Assembly: GCF_002875705.1 (NCBI RefSeq)
Contig: NZ_MCZZ01000025.1
Coordinates: 1 to 64,000 of the forward strand
Reading direction: 5' to 3'
DNA length: 64,000 bases
From: Vibrio sp. 10N.261.45.E2
GTDB taxonomy: Bacteria; Pseudomonadota; Gammaproteobacteria; Enterobacterales; Vibrionaceae
This document shows, in pieces, positions 27,818-37,535 of the stretch; the first letter of the stretch is position 1, and each line of letters starts with the position of its first letter. The position numbers were made by a program, and so were the translations under genes. The notes beneath the pieces are model-generated. The model searched no databases. It had not been told where the DNA came from and was given only the letters and a program-made list of their open reading frames with translations.

Positions 27818-27852
27818 AGCTCTATCGGCACTTAGTCCGGTAGGGCTTTTTC
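27818..27852 (+). terminator. Rho-independent terminator after the 59-aa gene
   Basis: GCTCTATCGG pairs with CCGGTAGGGC (two G-U pairs) around CACTTAGT, followed by TTTTT. Confidence 0.8.
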
Positions 27853-28010
27853 TTTACCCGTTTGCGAAGGCAAAACAATAATACAGTGTATGCTTACCGC
27901 AAGGCCGTATTTCGTTCATATCACAGTCTATTGCTTTCACTATAATCTATTGAATTATTAAGATATCTATCACACTCCACAGGGTTATTTAAGTCTACGC
28001 TTTTACGCGT

Positions 28011-28028
28011 GTTAATAACTTATTAACT
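28011..28028. promoter_or_regulatory. Dyad in the nhaD leader
   Basis: GTTAATAA-CT-TTATTAAC, a perfect 8-bp inverted repeat ending 3 bp before the ribosome site TGGAG (28031-28035). An upstream CTCCA at 27975-27979 could pair with that site. Confidence 0.4.
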
Positions 28029-28042
28029 TTGGAGCGTAATTC

Positions 28043-29482
28043 ATGTTAGGTACCCAGCTTGCAGCTGTTCTCTCTTTATTCTTCTTTTCTTCGGTAGCAG
28101 GCGCGGCAACCTCTCAGTTAGGGGAGCCTCTCAAGCTAACGAGTTCATTTGCTGGCTACCTATCACTGACCATTTTTGTTATTGCCTACATTGTGGTGAT
28201 GATGGAAGAGTATCTAAAGCTTAGAAAGTCCAAACCCGTGTTACTTGCAGCTGGCCTGATCTGGATAATCATTGGTTTTGTCTACCAAGAACACAACCTC
28301 GTTGAAGTCGCTAAACAAGCACTCGAACACAACTTGCTGGAATACGCCGAGTTGTTACTTTTCCTCCTCGTCGCCATGACCTACATCAGCGCTATGGAAG
28401 AGAGAAGATTGTTTGATGCACTACAAGCATGGATGGTAGGTAAGGGCTTTAATTTCCGCTCTCTTTTCTGGTTAACCGGTATTCTTGCCTTCTTTATCTC
28501 ACCTATCGCCGACAACCTTACGACAGCCCTTTTGATGTGTGCCGTGGTTCTGAAAGTTGCAGGGTCTAATCCCAAATTCGTTAACCTCGCCTGTGTGAAT
28601 ATCGTCATTGCCGCTAACGCTGGCGGTGCATTCAGTCCATTCGGAGACATCACAACGCTGATGGTGTGGCAAGCCGGTTATGTGAGCTTTAGTGAGTTCA
28701 TTCCCTTGTTTATTCCATCAGTGATGAATTACCTCGTCCCTGCACTGATCATGTCCTACTTTGTTCCCACAACCCAACCCGACACGGTGCATCAACACGT
28801 TGAATTAAAACGTGGTGCAAGACGCATCGTGTTGTTGTTCATCATGACGATAGCGACTGCGGTTGCTTTCCATGCCGTACTTCACTTCCCTCCTGTGATG
28901 GGCATGATGATGGGGCTGGCATACCTACAATTCTTTGGGTACTTCTTGCGTAAGACCTTGCCAAATTCACTGGCGAAGAAAAAAGCGGTGGCAATTGCCA
29001 ACAATGATGAGGGGGCATTACAACGACTCGGTTCTGTTGTGCCATTTGATGTATTTCGAAGAGTATCGCATGCCGAGTGGGACACGCTGTTGTTCTTCTA
29101 CGGCGTGGTAATGTGTGTCGGAGGCTTGAGCCTGCTTGGGTACTTGGAGCTTGCCTCTGGCGTGATGTATAGCCAATGGGATCCAATTTGGGCCAATATT
29201 ATGGTCGGGATCTTATCTGCGATTGTCGATAACATTCCAGTGATGTTCGCTGTGTTATCAATGGAACCCCAAATGTCGATGGGCAACTGGTTACTGATCA
29301 CCTTAACCGCAGGTGTTGGCGGCAGCTTGCTGTCTATTGGTAGCGCAGCAGGTGTCGCATTAATGGGGGCGGCACATGGCAAATACACTTTCTTTGGTCA
29401 TTTAAAATGGATGCCAGTGATCATGATTGGCTATGCCGTCAGTATCGCGGCTCACTTATGGCTTAATGGCGGGCTTTTCTAA
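28043..29482 (+). CDS. nhaD: Na+/H+ antiporter NhaD
   Basis: 479 aa, about 12 TM segments. It exchanges external protons for internal Na+ or Li+, giving salt and alkali tolerance. It is close throughout to vibrio NhaD: the helix-break region ISPIADNLTTALLMCAVVLKVAG with conserved Asp, NAGGAFSPFGDITTLMVW, and the second ILSAIVDNIPVMFAVLSM with an equivalent Asp. The N-terminus resembles a signal sequence (AGAA). TTTGGAGCG precedes the ATG. The leader has structure that might control translation. It is the only gene on its transcript. Confidence 0.94.
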   Translation: MLGTQLAAVLSLFFFSSVAGAATSQLGEPLKLTSSFAGYLSLTIFVIAYIVVMMEEYLKLRKSKPVLLAAGLIWIIIGFVYQEHNLVEVAKQALEHNLLEYAELLLFLLVAMTYISAMEERRLFDALQAWMVGKGFNFRSLFWLTGILAFFISPIADNLTTALLMCAVVLKVAGSNPKFVNLACVNIVIAANAGGAFSPFGDITTLMVWQAGYVSFSEFIPLFIPSVMNYLVPALIMSYFVPTTQPDTVHQHVELKRGARRIVLLFIMTIATAVAFHAVLHFPPVMGMMMGLAYLQFFGYFLRKTLPNSLAKKKAVAIANNDEGALQRLGSVVPFDVFRRVSHAEWDTLLFFYGVVMCVGGLSLLGYLELASGVMYSQWDPIWANIMVGILSAIVDNIPVMFAVLSMEPQMSMGNWLLITLTAGVGGSLLSIGSAAGVALMGAAHGKYTFFGHLKWMPVIMIGYAVSIAAHLWLNGGLF

Positions 29483-29496
29483 TTCGGCAATATTTT

Positions 29497-29883
29497 CTAA
29501 TTAGCCTTACCTTTCATAGGCTTCTCAACACGTGTCCAGACGTTACTCAACTGTATCGCTGGGCACTGGTTGCAAGTTAACATCTCTCCCTGCTTTTGAA
29601 TTCGCATCACTAATCTAGAGTCAGTTCGACTGCTTCCAGAATTGAACTCAATGGTGATCAAGTCATCATCGACACGATAGGTTCGAGTTACGGAATTATC
29701 CGCAGTTTGATAAGTCACTTGCCCAGATTCAAACAGTAAATAACTGCCATTATCTGCGTTCTCATACATACCGTTGAACAGAGCAAGTTGTGGCACCTCG
29801 AAGGGGCGACTGGTATCAGTTAAGCAGCCTGTCAACAATAATGCGCAGCTGCAACCAGATACAAGTAAGGGGAGTCTATTCAT
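29497..29883 (-). CDS. Small lipoprotein, unknown function
   Basis: 128 aa. A lipoprotein signal peptide ends at the lipobox LLTGC (Cys about residue 19). The mature part is predicted beta-rich: LFNGMYENADNGSYLLFESGQV and TIEFNSGSSRTDSRLVMRI, with a CNQC pair near the C-terminus that could form a disulfide. No family recognised. It converges on nhaD with only 14 bp between the stops. Confidence 0.75.
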   Translation of the reverse strand: MNRLPLLVSGCSCALLLTGCLTDTSRPFEVPQLALFNGMYENADNGSYLLFESGQVTYQTADNSVTRTYRVDDDLITIEFNSGSSRTDSRLVMRIQKQGEMLTCNQCPAIQLSNVWTRVEKPMKGKAN

Positions 29884-29999
29884 TTGGGCATCCTTGCCTA
29901 GAGAACATAGTCAAAGAATATGCAACCAAATCGATATTTTCCAGTAAACGCTAATTATGATGCAAAGTCTCGTTTAAGTCTCATTAGCCGAACCGCAGG

Positions 30000-30482
30000 C
30001 TAGTCTTGCTCTCTTCCCTCAATAACCAATAAGCGCTGTTTACGTTCTACACCGCCCGCATACCCCGTCAGCTTGCCATTTTTTCCAATCACACGGTGAC
30101 ACGGCACAATCACTGAAACCGGATTTTTACCATTCGCCAAACCTACCGCTCGAACGGCTTTCGGATTGCCTATCGCATCAGCCAGTTGTGCATAGCTCCA
30201 AGTCTCACCATAAGGAATGGTTGTCAGTGCCAGCCAAACCGATTGTTGGAATGGCGTCCCCTTAGCGGCGATCGGCACAGAAAACTGGATGGCTTCGCCT
30301 GAAAAATAGCGATTGAGCTGCTCGGTCGCCAATGCAAAGATCGGAAAGCTATCATCTTGAACACCTAATTGTTCTGGCTTAGTCGTGTGAGTTTCAAACC
30401 AAAGGCCTAGCAACCCTTCATCGTTCGCCTGTAAAGTCACGGTTCCTAATGGGCTCTGATAATAAGTAAAACGGTTAGCCAT
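30000..30482 (-). CDS. ogt: Methylated-DNA--protein-cysteine S-methyltransferase (Ogt)
   Basis: 160 aa. It transfers the methyl group of O6-methylguanine or O4-methylthymine onto its own Cys. The active-site motif is VIVPCHRVIG, preceded by the HTH region YAQLADAIGNPKAVRAVGLANGKNP. AGGAG precedes the ATG. It lies 64 bp downstream of, and in the same direction as, the Ada-AlkA gene: direct reversal and base excision of alkylation damage are probably in one operon. Confidence 0.94.
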   Translation of the reverse strand: MANRFTYYQSPLGTVTLQANDEGLLGLWFETHTTKPEQLGVQDDSFPIFALATEQLNRYFSGEAIQFSVPIAAKGTPFQQSVWLALTTIPYGETWSYAQLADAIGNPKAVRAVGLANGKNPVSVIVPCHRVIGKNGKLTGYAGGVERKQRLLVIEGREQD

Positions 30483-30546
30483 AATATCTCCTAGCTTGGT
30501 ATTGCAGATGTTTGTGGATTGCTAATGTTCGTAGATTGCTTTTCTA

Positions 30547-31923
30547 TTAAGATTGATTCCAACAATGGAATGTTGCGTAACTCCCCCACAGTGACACGCT
30601 TTGTGTATTAATAGCAGGGCGATGCTCGATGAATTTCCTTACCACCAAATCGCCGACTAGCAGATGATTTGGTTCGCTTAAGCCCCGAAGCAGCGCATAT
30701 TGAATCGTCCACGGCCCAATGCCTTTGAGGTCAATCCATTTAGAAGGATGCTCAGCTTCATTGTCGACCATGTATTCGGCAAAACGCTTTAAAGTTTCTT
30801 TGCGGCTTCCTGGCATTCGCAAGAAACTCACATCAGCTTCTGCTATCTGTTTAGGTGTTGGGAAGTAGGCCTTCTCGTGTGCATCAGAAAGCTCTCTGAC
30901 CAATAAATTAAGCTGACCAATCGCCGCGGTGACTGAGACTTGTTGCCCGAGAATCGCTCGTACTCCGGCTTCCCAAGCACTCCACACGCCAGGTATGCGG
31001 ATGCCACTCTTAGCCACCAAGCTAGGGTCGACAGTCATTAAGAAGTCCTCGACCTTTGCAATATCGACATCAAGGTCGAACATACGTCGGATATTTGCAA
31101 TCAGGCCTCTTAATTGGCGCATATCATCCAACTCGAATTCAATATCCAAGCGGTTCTCTTTGGCTAACGTCGCCTTGAACCACCCCTTTGACCCATTCAC
31201 GTTTACCGTGCGCTTGTAATAGTCGTCGCCAACATCTTCTAAGCCTTCAATCATTCTTCGTCGATAAAAACCGAGTAAATGGTTCCAGTCTAAAGGTCCA
31301 TTAAAACCAAACTGAATATGATTACTCCGTGCGTCATTTGGTTTCGCTCGTCTGATTTGGCTTGGTGAAAGCTGCAGTTCTTTTTGAAAGGCATCATTAA
31401 AACGGCGCGTGCTATTAAAGCCACTTGCAAAGCCGACATCAGTAATGCTCATGCTGCTAGTGTGCAGTAACTGCTTGGCAAACATCAATTGGCTATAAAG
31501 ACTGTACTGTTTTGGTGACACACCGATATAGTTGTCGAATAAGGTTCGTAAATAACGGTCAGAAATACCCAATCGCGTTGCAAGGTCAACGATAGACCCT
31601 GAATTCAGCGCGCCGTTATCAATCAACTGCATCGCACGTAAGAAAGTGGTTTCAACTCCCTTCCAAGCCGGCGAGAAAGGCGCGCTGTCTGGTCGGCAGC
31701 GTAAACACGGGCGATAACCCGCTTTCAATGCTTGAGCTTGATGAGAAAAATATTCGACATTTTCTTCTTTTGGTGGACTTGCTGGGCAAATAGGGCGACA
31801 AAAAATCCCGGTCGTTTTCACCGCTGTAAAAAACATTCCATCAAAGCGAGCATCTCGCGCATAGCGAGCTAAATGGCACTGCTCACTCGTTAAGGTACTG
31901 TTGTGATGGATATTTTTCGACAT
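30547..31923 (-). CDS. alkA: Ada-like regulator fused to AlkA DNA-3-methyladenine glycosylase
   Basis: 458 aa. Domain order is: Ada metal-binding domain (FFTAVKTTGIFCRPICPA...RPCLRCRPD; four zinc Cys, one the methyl acceptor) to about residue 85; AraC-type HTH to about 190 (ISDRYLRTLFDNYIGVSPKQY, GFASGFNSTRRFNDAFQKE); AlkA N-terminal domain; and the HhH-GPD domain LKGIGPWTIQYALLRG with the catalytic Asp in LVGDLVV. It should sense methyl phosphotriesters, activate alkylation-repair genes and excise alkylated bases. GGGAAGAG precedes the ATG. Confidence 0.92.
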   Translation of the reverse strand: MSKNIHHNSTLTSEQCHLARYARDARFDGMFFTAVKTTGIFCRPICPASPPKEENVEYFSHQAQALKAGYRPCLRCRPDSAPFSPAWKGVETTFLRAMQLIDNGALNSGSIVDLATRLGISDRYLRTLFDNYIGVSPKQYSLYSQLMFAKQLLHTSSMSITDVGFASGFNSTRRFNDAFQKELQLSPSQIRRAKPNDARSNHIQFGFNGPLDWNHLLGFYRRRMIEGLEDVGDDYYKRTVNVNGSKGWFKATLAKENRLDIEFELDDMRQLRGLIANIRRMFDLDVDIAKVEDFLMTVDPSLVAKSGIRIPGVWSAWEAGVRAILGQQVSVTAAIGQLNLLVRELSDAHEKAYFPTPKQIAEADVSFLRMPGSRKETLKRFAEYMVDNEAEHPSKWIDLKGIGPWTIQYALLRGLSEPNHLLVGDLVVRKFIEHRPAINTQSVSLWGSYATFHCWNQS

Positions 31924-32160
31924 GCTGTACTCTTCCCATTTGCAATAGCGTTTGATTCGATAACTAAAAGTTTACCGTGAACCGCAATTGTCGCTAGCCA
32001 TTTTCGGAAGTGAAGGTTAGATAAATCACAAAAAAGAGTTTTAATTTTATTCAATTCGGCTAAATTTAACCTAGAGAAGGCAAACTTCTCACAACGTCAA
32101 CGATAGGTACTTAGCACGCTAAGATGCAGAGGCCTATCGAATATAAAAAGGAAAAAGGCT

Positions 32161-32364
32161 ATGGTTTTACACACGTGTCGTATTGTTTTATCAAATCAAC
32201 AGGTTCTCACCAGTCAATCAGTCGAGCAGTCTCTGAGCTTTCTTGAAGACAAAGCGGACAACGGGATTTCTATGATTGAGATTGACGCAACGGATGGCAA
32301 TCAAATCCATTCATACATGTCTCGCTCTCTTGAAGAGTCTATTGAGAATCTGATGAACCTATAG
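32161..32364 (+). CDS. Small protein, unknown function
   Basis: 67 aa. Mixed alpha/beta, acidic; it includes CRIVLSNQQVLTSQSVEQSLSFLEDKADNG and a C-terminal helix SLEESIENLMNL. AAGGAAAAAGG precedes the ATG, and a hairpin with a T run follows. No family recognised, and the neighbours (alkA and hdfR, both on the other strand) do not suggest a role. Confidence 0.65.
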   Translation: MVLHTCRIVLSNQQVLTSQSVEQSLSFLEDKADNGISMIEIDATDGNQIHSYMSRSLEESIENLMNL

Positions 32365-32481
32365 GACGTTAAAAAAGCGATTAAAGAAGGCTACACACAT
32401 ACCAGGCTTAAATGATTTTATTGGAATCAGAAACGATCTCTAATTCAAAAAAAGCACATCTCTGGTTTAAAATAAAAATGT

Positions 32482-32516
32482 CTCCCAACTATCACTAGTT
32501 AGGAGCCATTTTTTAT
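32482..32516 (+). terminator. Probable terminator after the 67-aa gene
   Basis: CTCCCAACTA pairs with TAGTTAGGAG (one mismatch) around TCAC, followed shortly by TTTTTTA. Confidence 0.65.
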
Positions 32517-32551
32517 TTAATCAACAAAGCAATAATTTGTCGCTAATACTG

Positions 32552-33442
32552 TCACTCAGGTGTTTGTTCAGCGGCTTGTTGTAATGTGTATGCTGTTGAT
32601 GGGTCAATCTCATTAACCAACTTCTCAACCTGCATGATCGCATCAACTGAAGTACTGCTTTTACGGTAGCTCAGGTAAATAGGACGATACCAATCTTCAA
32701 CCCCTTTCACTTTGTGCAGCTGACCCGAATCGATAAACGGTTCAACTAGAGACACCGGTAGATATGCACTGCCGCCTTTCTCTAAAATAAAATCAAGGGC
32801 GATACGGGCTGTTGAAGTACGAAGATACGGCGCTGGTACTTTGGGGTGACGTTCTGCGTGTTCAGACCCAAAACGCGTGCCCCAATCCACATACACGTAC
32901 TTATGTTGGAATACAGATTCCAGATCATCTTGCTGCGTTGAAACCAACACCAAAACCAAATCAGCGACTTTTTTACAGTTCAGCTCTTCCGCTTTGATCT
33001 GATCGAACGCGAAAGCCATATCTAAGGTTCGCTCTAACAAATTACGGTTCAGTTGCTCACGCCCCATCACCTCTGCCATAAAGCCATAACCGCCAAAAGA
33101 GTCGGTCACCACACTTAAACAGTTTTGCAGATACGCATCCCAAATATTTGGTGTGCCGCCCAGCGTTAACTGCAAGGCTTTACCACTCTCTAGCGACAGC
33201 TCAAATTTGGCTTGTTGTAGGGTAGACACCATAACTTCGGCATAACCAATCAAACGTTCACCGGAAGATGTGAGTTTGATGTTATTGCGGTCACGAATGA
33301 AGAGTTGCGTATCAAAATAGCCTTCAAGCTGTTTGATACGCGCACTCACCGCCGCTTGTGTTAAATACAAGTTTTCAGCTGCACGCCCAAAATGGCGCAC
33401 CCTTGCAACCTCAAGAAAGGTTCTAAATACTTTCACATCCAT
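32552..33442 (-). CDS. hdfR: LysR family regulator HdfR
   Basis: 296 aa from ATG 33442, matching the E. coli start; the ATG 9 bp further up sits directly on the AGAG sequence. The HTH VFRTFLEVARVRHFGRAAENLYLTQAAVSARIKQLE and following RDRNNIKLTSSG are near identical to E. coli HdfR, a repressor of flhDC and activator of other genes. The divergent neighbour is maoP, the same arrangement as in E. coli, which supports the name. Confidence 0.87.
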   Translation of the reverse strand: MDVKVFRTFLEVARVRHFGRAAENLYLTQAAVSARIKQLEGYFDTQLFIRDRNNIKLTSSGERLIGYAEVMVSTLQQAKFELSLESGKALQLTLGGTPNIWDAYLQNCLSVVTDSFGGYGFMAEVMGREQLNRNLLERTLDMAFAFDQIKAEELNCKKVADLVLVLVSTQQDDLESVFQHKYVYVDWGTRFGSEHAERHPKVPAPYLRTSTARIALDFILEKGGSAYLPVSLVEPFIDSGQLHKVKGVEDWYRPIYLSYRKSSTSVDAIMQVEKLVNEIDPSTAYTLQQAAEQTPE

Positions 33443-33596
33443 CAAGTACATCTCTGTAATAAATCTGCTAACTAGCCGATCTAGGATTGTTTATCGTAAA
33501 GGCAAAAACGTTTTGTTTCCTATTTTAGCCTTTTAACAATATTTTCGCGTGAGCAATAAACACTAATTTCTATCTAACCACATTACTGAGGCTGAT

Positions 33597-33950
33597 ATGT
33601 CTGAGACCGAATTCCGACACGGAAAAAAACGTTTTTATGACACCATTAAATTCCCACGAGGGTTCGCTAAGTCGGGTGATTTTACTCTTTCAGAAGAGGA
33701 AATCCTAACCTTGTTTGGTGACACTATGCTTGCACTTGAAACTGGTGAACTAGCACCAATCAATGCAGAAGAAAAACACTTCATTAAAGTGTTGTCTCAC
33801 CCTCATAAGGCAAAGTCCAAGTTAGAGCGTGTTTGGTTGAAGTACATTCAACTGGCTCGTGGACGCCGTCGCTTTCATACCCTAAACGGCTGCAAACGCG
33901 GTGAAGTGCCTAGGGAAGAATACGAAAGTGAGTTAGTGTTAGAAGATTAG
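33597..33950 (+). CDS. maoP: Macrodomain Ori organisation protein MaoP (DUF413)
   Basis: 117 aa. The DUF413/YifE family is recognised from KRFYDTIKFPRGFAKSGDFTLSEEE and WLKYIQLARGRRRFHTLNG. E. coli MaoP acts with the site maoS to organise the Ori macrodomain of the chromosome. It is divergent from hdfR with a 154-bp gap, as in E. coli. A strong terminator follows 8 bp after the stop. Whether it acts on a macrodomain in a two-chromosome organism is open. Confidence 0.88.
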   Translation: MSETEFRHGKKRFYDTIKFPRGFAKSGDFTLSEEEILTLFGDTMLALETGELAPINAEEKHFIKVLSHPHKAKSKLERVWLKYIQLARGRRRFHTLNGCKRGEVPREEYESELVLED

Positions 33951-33957
33951 TAAAATC

Positions 33958-33993
33958 GCTCAAAGTGATACCTCTTCACTTTGGGCTTTTTTT
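33958..33993 (+). terminator. Rho-independent terminator after maoP
   Basis: GCTCAAAGTGA pairs with TCACTTTGGGC, followed by TTTTTTT. Confidence 0.88.
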
Positions 33994-34489
33994 GTCTTCA
34001 AACACACATCTTCGTTGTAATTGGTAAGTTTAGCCAAACTGTTCGTTTTTACCAATATTTATATACAATTCATAGCGATAGCTTGAGTAAAACACGGCTC
34101 TCGTTCAATCTTATGGGAATCCATCCCAATGAGAACCATCGCTCTTCTACCTGCCTCCGTCTTTTATCACGATAGCGCTCTGTTGCCATCATTATTTTTC
34201 TAGCTTCAACTATACTCTCAGCGTTTGTATAAACAGCGAACAGCGTTAATACACTAAAGTTCTCTAGTGTCTCGGCAACACCATTTCAGTAAACACATAT
34301 CAAGATATAGAAGCGCACCAATCCTTTAGGCTCTGAATTAGATCAGTATTGCCTTATATGACAAACGTATTAATCTTGTTTAACGCTACCAAATATCCAT
34401 ACAATAATTGTGCAATTTTGAGAGTTCCAGTCACAGATACGACGAAAAAAGCAAAAACTTGACCTAAAACAATAGCGGAACTGGATAAC
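33994..34489. other. Long gap upstream of nagB
   Basis: About 500 bp of AT-rich DNA. A 64-codon open frame within it has no ribosome site and looks accidental. The nagB promoter is at the right end; otherwise I see nothing. Confidence 0.5.
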
Positions 34490-34510
34490 TTATTTTATAA
34501 TGCGAATTAA
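34490..34510. promoter_or_regulatory. nagB promoter with NagC-like operator
   Basis: A -10 TATAAT at 34496-34501 lies within an AT-rich imperfect dyad, TTATTT-N9-AATTAA, resembling NagC operators (T-rich and A-rich arms around a GC-containing centre). Repression by NagC is inferred; nagC is not in this window. Confidence 0.4.
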
Positions 34511-34553
34511 TGTTTCAGAACACTATAAAATTTTATTTCTAGGGGCAAAATCA

Positions 34554-35354
34554 ATGAGACTTATTCCATTAAGCAACAAAGCAAAAGTAGGTAAATGGGC
34601 TGCTCGTCATATCGCAGATTCGATCAACAAATTCGCTCCAACAGCTGAGCGTCCATTTGTACTAGGTCTTCCTACTGGTAGCACACCTCTAACTACTTAC
34701 GCTGAGCTAATTGAACTTTACAAAGCTGGCGAAGTAAGCTTCAAGCACGTTGTAACATTCAACATGGATGAGTACGTTGGTATCGAACCAAACCACCCAG
34801 AATCTTACCGCACATTCATGCACGAGAACTTCTTCAACCACGTTGATATCCAAGCAGAAAACATCAACCTGCTAGACGGCCAAGCTGACGACATCGATGC
34901 TCACTGTGCAGCATACGAAGAGAAAATCCGTTCATACGGCAAGATCAACCTGTTCATGGGTGGCGTAGGCATCGACGGTCACATCGCATTCAACGAACCA
35001 GGTTCTTCTCTATCTTCACGCACTCGTATCAAAACGTTGACTGAAGACACTCGCATCGCGAACTCTCGTTTCTTCGATGGCGACATCAACCAAGTTCCTA
35101 AATACGCACTAACTATCGGTGTTGCTACTCTTCTAGATGCTGAAGAAGTGATGATCCTTTCTCTAGGCCACAACAAAGCGCAAGCGCTTCAAATGGCTAT
35201 CGAAGGCTCTGTAAACCACATGTGGACTGTTACAGCTCTACAAATGCACCGTAAAGCTATCATCGTTGCTGATGAGCCAGCTCAACAAGAGCTAAAAGTT
35301 AAGACTCTACGCTATTTCCAAGAGCTAGAAGCTGAGAACATCCAAGACCTATAA
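34554..35354 (+). CDS. nagB: Glucosamine-6-phosphate deaminase
   Basis: 266 aa, the same length as E. coli NagB and nearly colinear. It converts GlcN-6-P to fructose-6-phosphate and ammonia, the last step of GlcNAc use. Motifs: [26 protein letters not shown] (catalytic Asp), [20 protein letters not shown] (catalytic His) and the GlcNAc-6-P allosteric region at the C-terminus. ATG 34554 has AGGGG upstream; the frame extends 54 bp further without support. It works with nagE here and receives products of chiA. Confidence 0.95.
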   Translation: MRLIPLSNKAKVGKWAARHIADSINKFAPTAERPFVLGLPTGSTPLTTYAELIELYKAGEVSFKHVVTFNMDEYVGIEPNHPESYRTFMHENFFNHVDIQAENINLLDGQADDIDAHCAAYEEKIRSYGKINLFMGGVGIDGHIAFNEPGSSLSSRTRIKTLTEDTRIANSRFFDGDINQVPKYALTIGVATLLDAEEVMILSLGHNKAQALQMAIEGSVNHMWTVTALQMHRKAIIVADEPAQQELKVKTLRYFQELEAENIQDL

Positions 35355-35406
35355 TCGATTGTCTTGAATAGAGAGGCGTTTTTAATAAAAAGCGCGTCTT
35401 AAGTAG

Positions 35407-35433
35407 AAAAAGCCACTGAATGTGGCTTTTTTT
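35407..35433 (+). terminator. Rho-independent terminator after nagB
   Basis: AAAAAGCCAC pairs with GTGGCTTTTT around TGAAT, followed by more T. Confidence 0.9.
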
Positions 35434-35616
35434 GTATCTGCCGATTTTGGGGTTAGTGGGAGAAGAGGCTTCGAGCATTTTTTAGAGGTGCAAAAACAAT
35501 AAAGCGATTTCTCCAACTAGAGAAACCGCCATCAATTTAAGCTTTGTAATGAAACAAACGAACAGCTACAAGATATGTAGGATGTGAGACAAGATAAACA
35601 AGAATACAAACTAGAG

Positions 35617-36207
35617 CTAAGAGCTCAACGCATTATCTCGGCATAAGGTAGTGATAATGTCAGTGATAGCCAATACGATCGTCGACTTCACCTTTTGATT
35701 ATGTCGCCCCAAGAACATTTCAAGCATTGGGCCAGACATTGTTGCCACCATCTCCGCGTCATATTCGATAGGCATAATACGCTGAATCGCGTGCACCTTG
35801 TTGAGTTCAAATATCACATCAACTTCTGTGAAGCTGGTGTCTTCACCTTGTATTTTCGCCCACTCTTTCAGGGTAACGAAAACTTCTAGATCGTCGTAAA
35901 GTTCTTTACTGATCACGCCAAGCCCAAGTAGCAACTTAGCACGGATCATGATCTCACCTAATGGGCCACCACTGTTAAGAAGTGGTTCGACAACGAACTT
36001 AATTGCAGTGTCGTCTTTCTTAAAGATATTTTTTAATACGGCATCTACCGTGTCGTCCAATGCATCATAAGCAGCCATTAGGCAGGCGCCATCACTCTCA
36101 GCTTCCGAAAGGGCTTCGAGTAATTCAGTTTCATGGCTAGTTTGTATTGGCATAAAGGCTCGACAATAAGAAAGTGCCACTGGTGTGGCACTTTGATGGT
36201 TTATCAT
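35617..36207 (-). CDS. mtlR: Mannitol operon repressor MtlR
   Basis: 196 aa. All-helical MtlR/FumE-like family: [50 protein letters not shown] aligns with E. coli MtlR. It represses mtlA expression; it has no classical HTH. Its ATG overlaps the mtlD stop as ATGA, favouring coupling; an internal ATG at 36153 is the alternative start and lies closer to the conserved region. It is third and last gene of mtlA-mtlD-mtlR. Confidence 0.9.
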   Translation of the reverse strand: MINHQSATPVALSYCRAFMPIQTSHETELLEALSEAESDGACLMAAYDALDDTVDAVLKNIFKKDDTAIKFVVEPLLNSGGPLGEIMIRAKLLLGLGVISKELYDDLEVFVTLKEWAKIQGEDTSFTEVDVIFELNKVHAIQRIMPIEYDAEMVATMSGPMLEMFLGRHNQKVKSTIVLAITDIITTLCRDNALSS

Positions 36208-37352
36208 TTCAATGCTAGATAAGCTTCTTCCGCTAGTTTAACAACTTCTGAGTCACTATTCAGCTCCGAATAATGCGCTAATGTCTCCGCAAAGCCTTTT
36301 TCTGCGAACATTGCTTGAAGTTCAACCGCTTGTGGGTCGTCTTCATTCTTGTAATGGAACGCAGCAGCGATTGCTTTAACTAAGTGAGCATTCGGTAGGC
36401 CGTACTCTAATGTACCGTTTAAAGGCTTAACTAGGCGGTCTTGTGGGCTCAGTTTACGAATTGGCTGACGACCAACACGGTCTACTTCATCACGTAGGAA
36501 CGGGTTAGCAAAGCGACCAAGAATCTTTTGGATGTATGCTGCGTGAGCTTCTGGATCAAAGCCGTAACGCTTAATCAGAACCGCACCGCTCTCTTCCATA
36601 GTAGCTGTTACTTCAGCGCGGATTACGTCATCTTCGATAGAATCTTTGATTGTCTCGTGACCTGCAAGCACACCAAGATATGCTGTTACCAAGTGACCCG
36701 TATTTAGCGTGAACAGTTTACGCTCAACAAACGCCATTAGGTTGTCAGTGCATTCCATACCTGGGATGTTTGGAATCTCACCTTTGAATTGAGTTTGATC
36801 TACGATCCACTCGCTAAACGTTTCAACCGTTACTGCTAGAGGATCTGTTTCACCCGCTTCTGCCGGTGGCACAATACGGTCAACCGCTGAATCAACAAAG
36901 CCGATGTGCTCTTCAGTGAACGCTTTCATTTCATCAGAAAGATGCTCTAACACTGCTACTTTTAACTGGCTCGTACCGCGAACCATATTCTCTGCCGCGA
37001 TGATGTTCATTGGCGCAGTATTGTTTGCAGCTGCACGTTTTTCAATGCCTTGAGCAATAGACTTAGAGATGATTTTAAGAACCGTAGGGCCCACTGCTGT
37101 CGTCACAAGATCAGACTCAGCAATGCAATCTACCACAGCGCTTGTCGCTGAATTCACTGCTGTCACATTCTTAACAACTTCTACAACGCACTCTTCGCCA
37201 ACAATTTTAACTGGGTATTCTTGACGTTCAATTAACGCATTTACAACCGTTTCATTTACGTCAGCAAACGTAACCTTCATACCAGCATCAGAAAGAAGCT
37301 TACCAATGAAACCACGACCGATATTACCTGCACCAAAATGTAACGCTTTCAT
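36204..37352 (-). CDS. mtlD: Mannitol-1-phosphate 5-dehydrogenase
   Basis: 382 aa, the family length. It oxidises mannitol-1-phosphate to fructose-6-phosphate with NAD+. The N-terminal Rossmann motif is [20 protein letters not shown]; the catalytic domain contains [18 protein letters not shown] with the conserved Lys and His. AAGGTC precedes the ATG. It lies 183 bp downstream of mtlA, separated by a strong hairpin that may lower its expression relative to mtlA. Confidence 0.95.
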   Translation of the reverse strand: MKALHFGAGNIGRGFIGKLLSDAGMKVTFADVNETVVNALIERQEYPVKIVGEECVVEVVKNVTAVNSATSAVVDCIAESDLVTTAVGPTVLKIISKSIAQGIEKRAAANNTAPMNIIAAENMVRGTSQLKVAVLEHLSDEMKAFTEEHIGFVDSAVDRIVPPAEAGETDPLAVTVETFSEWIVDQTQFKGEIPNIPGMECTDNLMAFVERKLFTLNTGHLVTAYLGVLAGHETIKDSIEDDVIRAEVTATMEESGAVLIKRYGFDPEAHAAYIQKILGRFANPFLRDEVDRVGRQPIRKLSPQDRLVKPLNGTLEYGLPNAHLVKAIAAAFHYKNEDDPQAVELQAMFAEKGFAETLAHYSELNSDSEVVKLAEEAYLALK

Positions 37353-37477
37353 AATTTTGACCTTATAAATATTTGAATCTAGATAGCTAACTGCTCAACA
37401 ACATGCCTTGACGATGTGCCCTAGACATTAAGCAGTAAGCTATTCAGACTGAATCTTGTAAGAAAGATTAAGACCGA

Positions 37478-37507
37478 AAATGAGGCCAGTAGGGGGATAC
37501 TGGCCTC
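37478..37507 (-). terminator. Partial terminator/processing hairpin between mtlA and mtlD
   Basis: GAGGCCAGTA and TACTGGCCTC form a perfect 10-bp stem around a 6-nt loop. On the minus strand only ATTTTC follows, so termination is probably incomplete. Confidence 0.55.
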
Positions 37508-37535
37508 CTTCACTCAGGAGCTTGACTAGAGCTTT

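Noticed and set aside
33981..34175. 64-codon frame after maoP
   Set aside because: It starts inside the maoP terminator, has no ribosome site and has unlikely composition.
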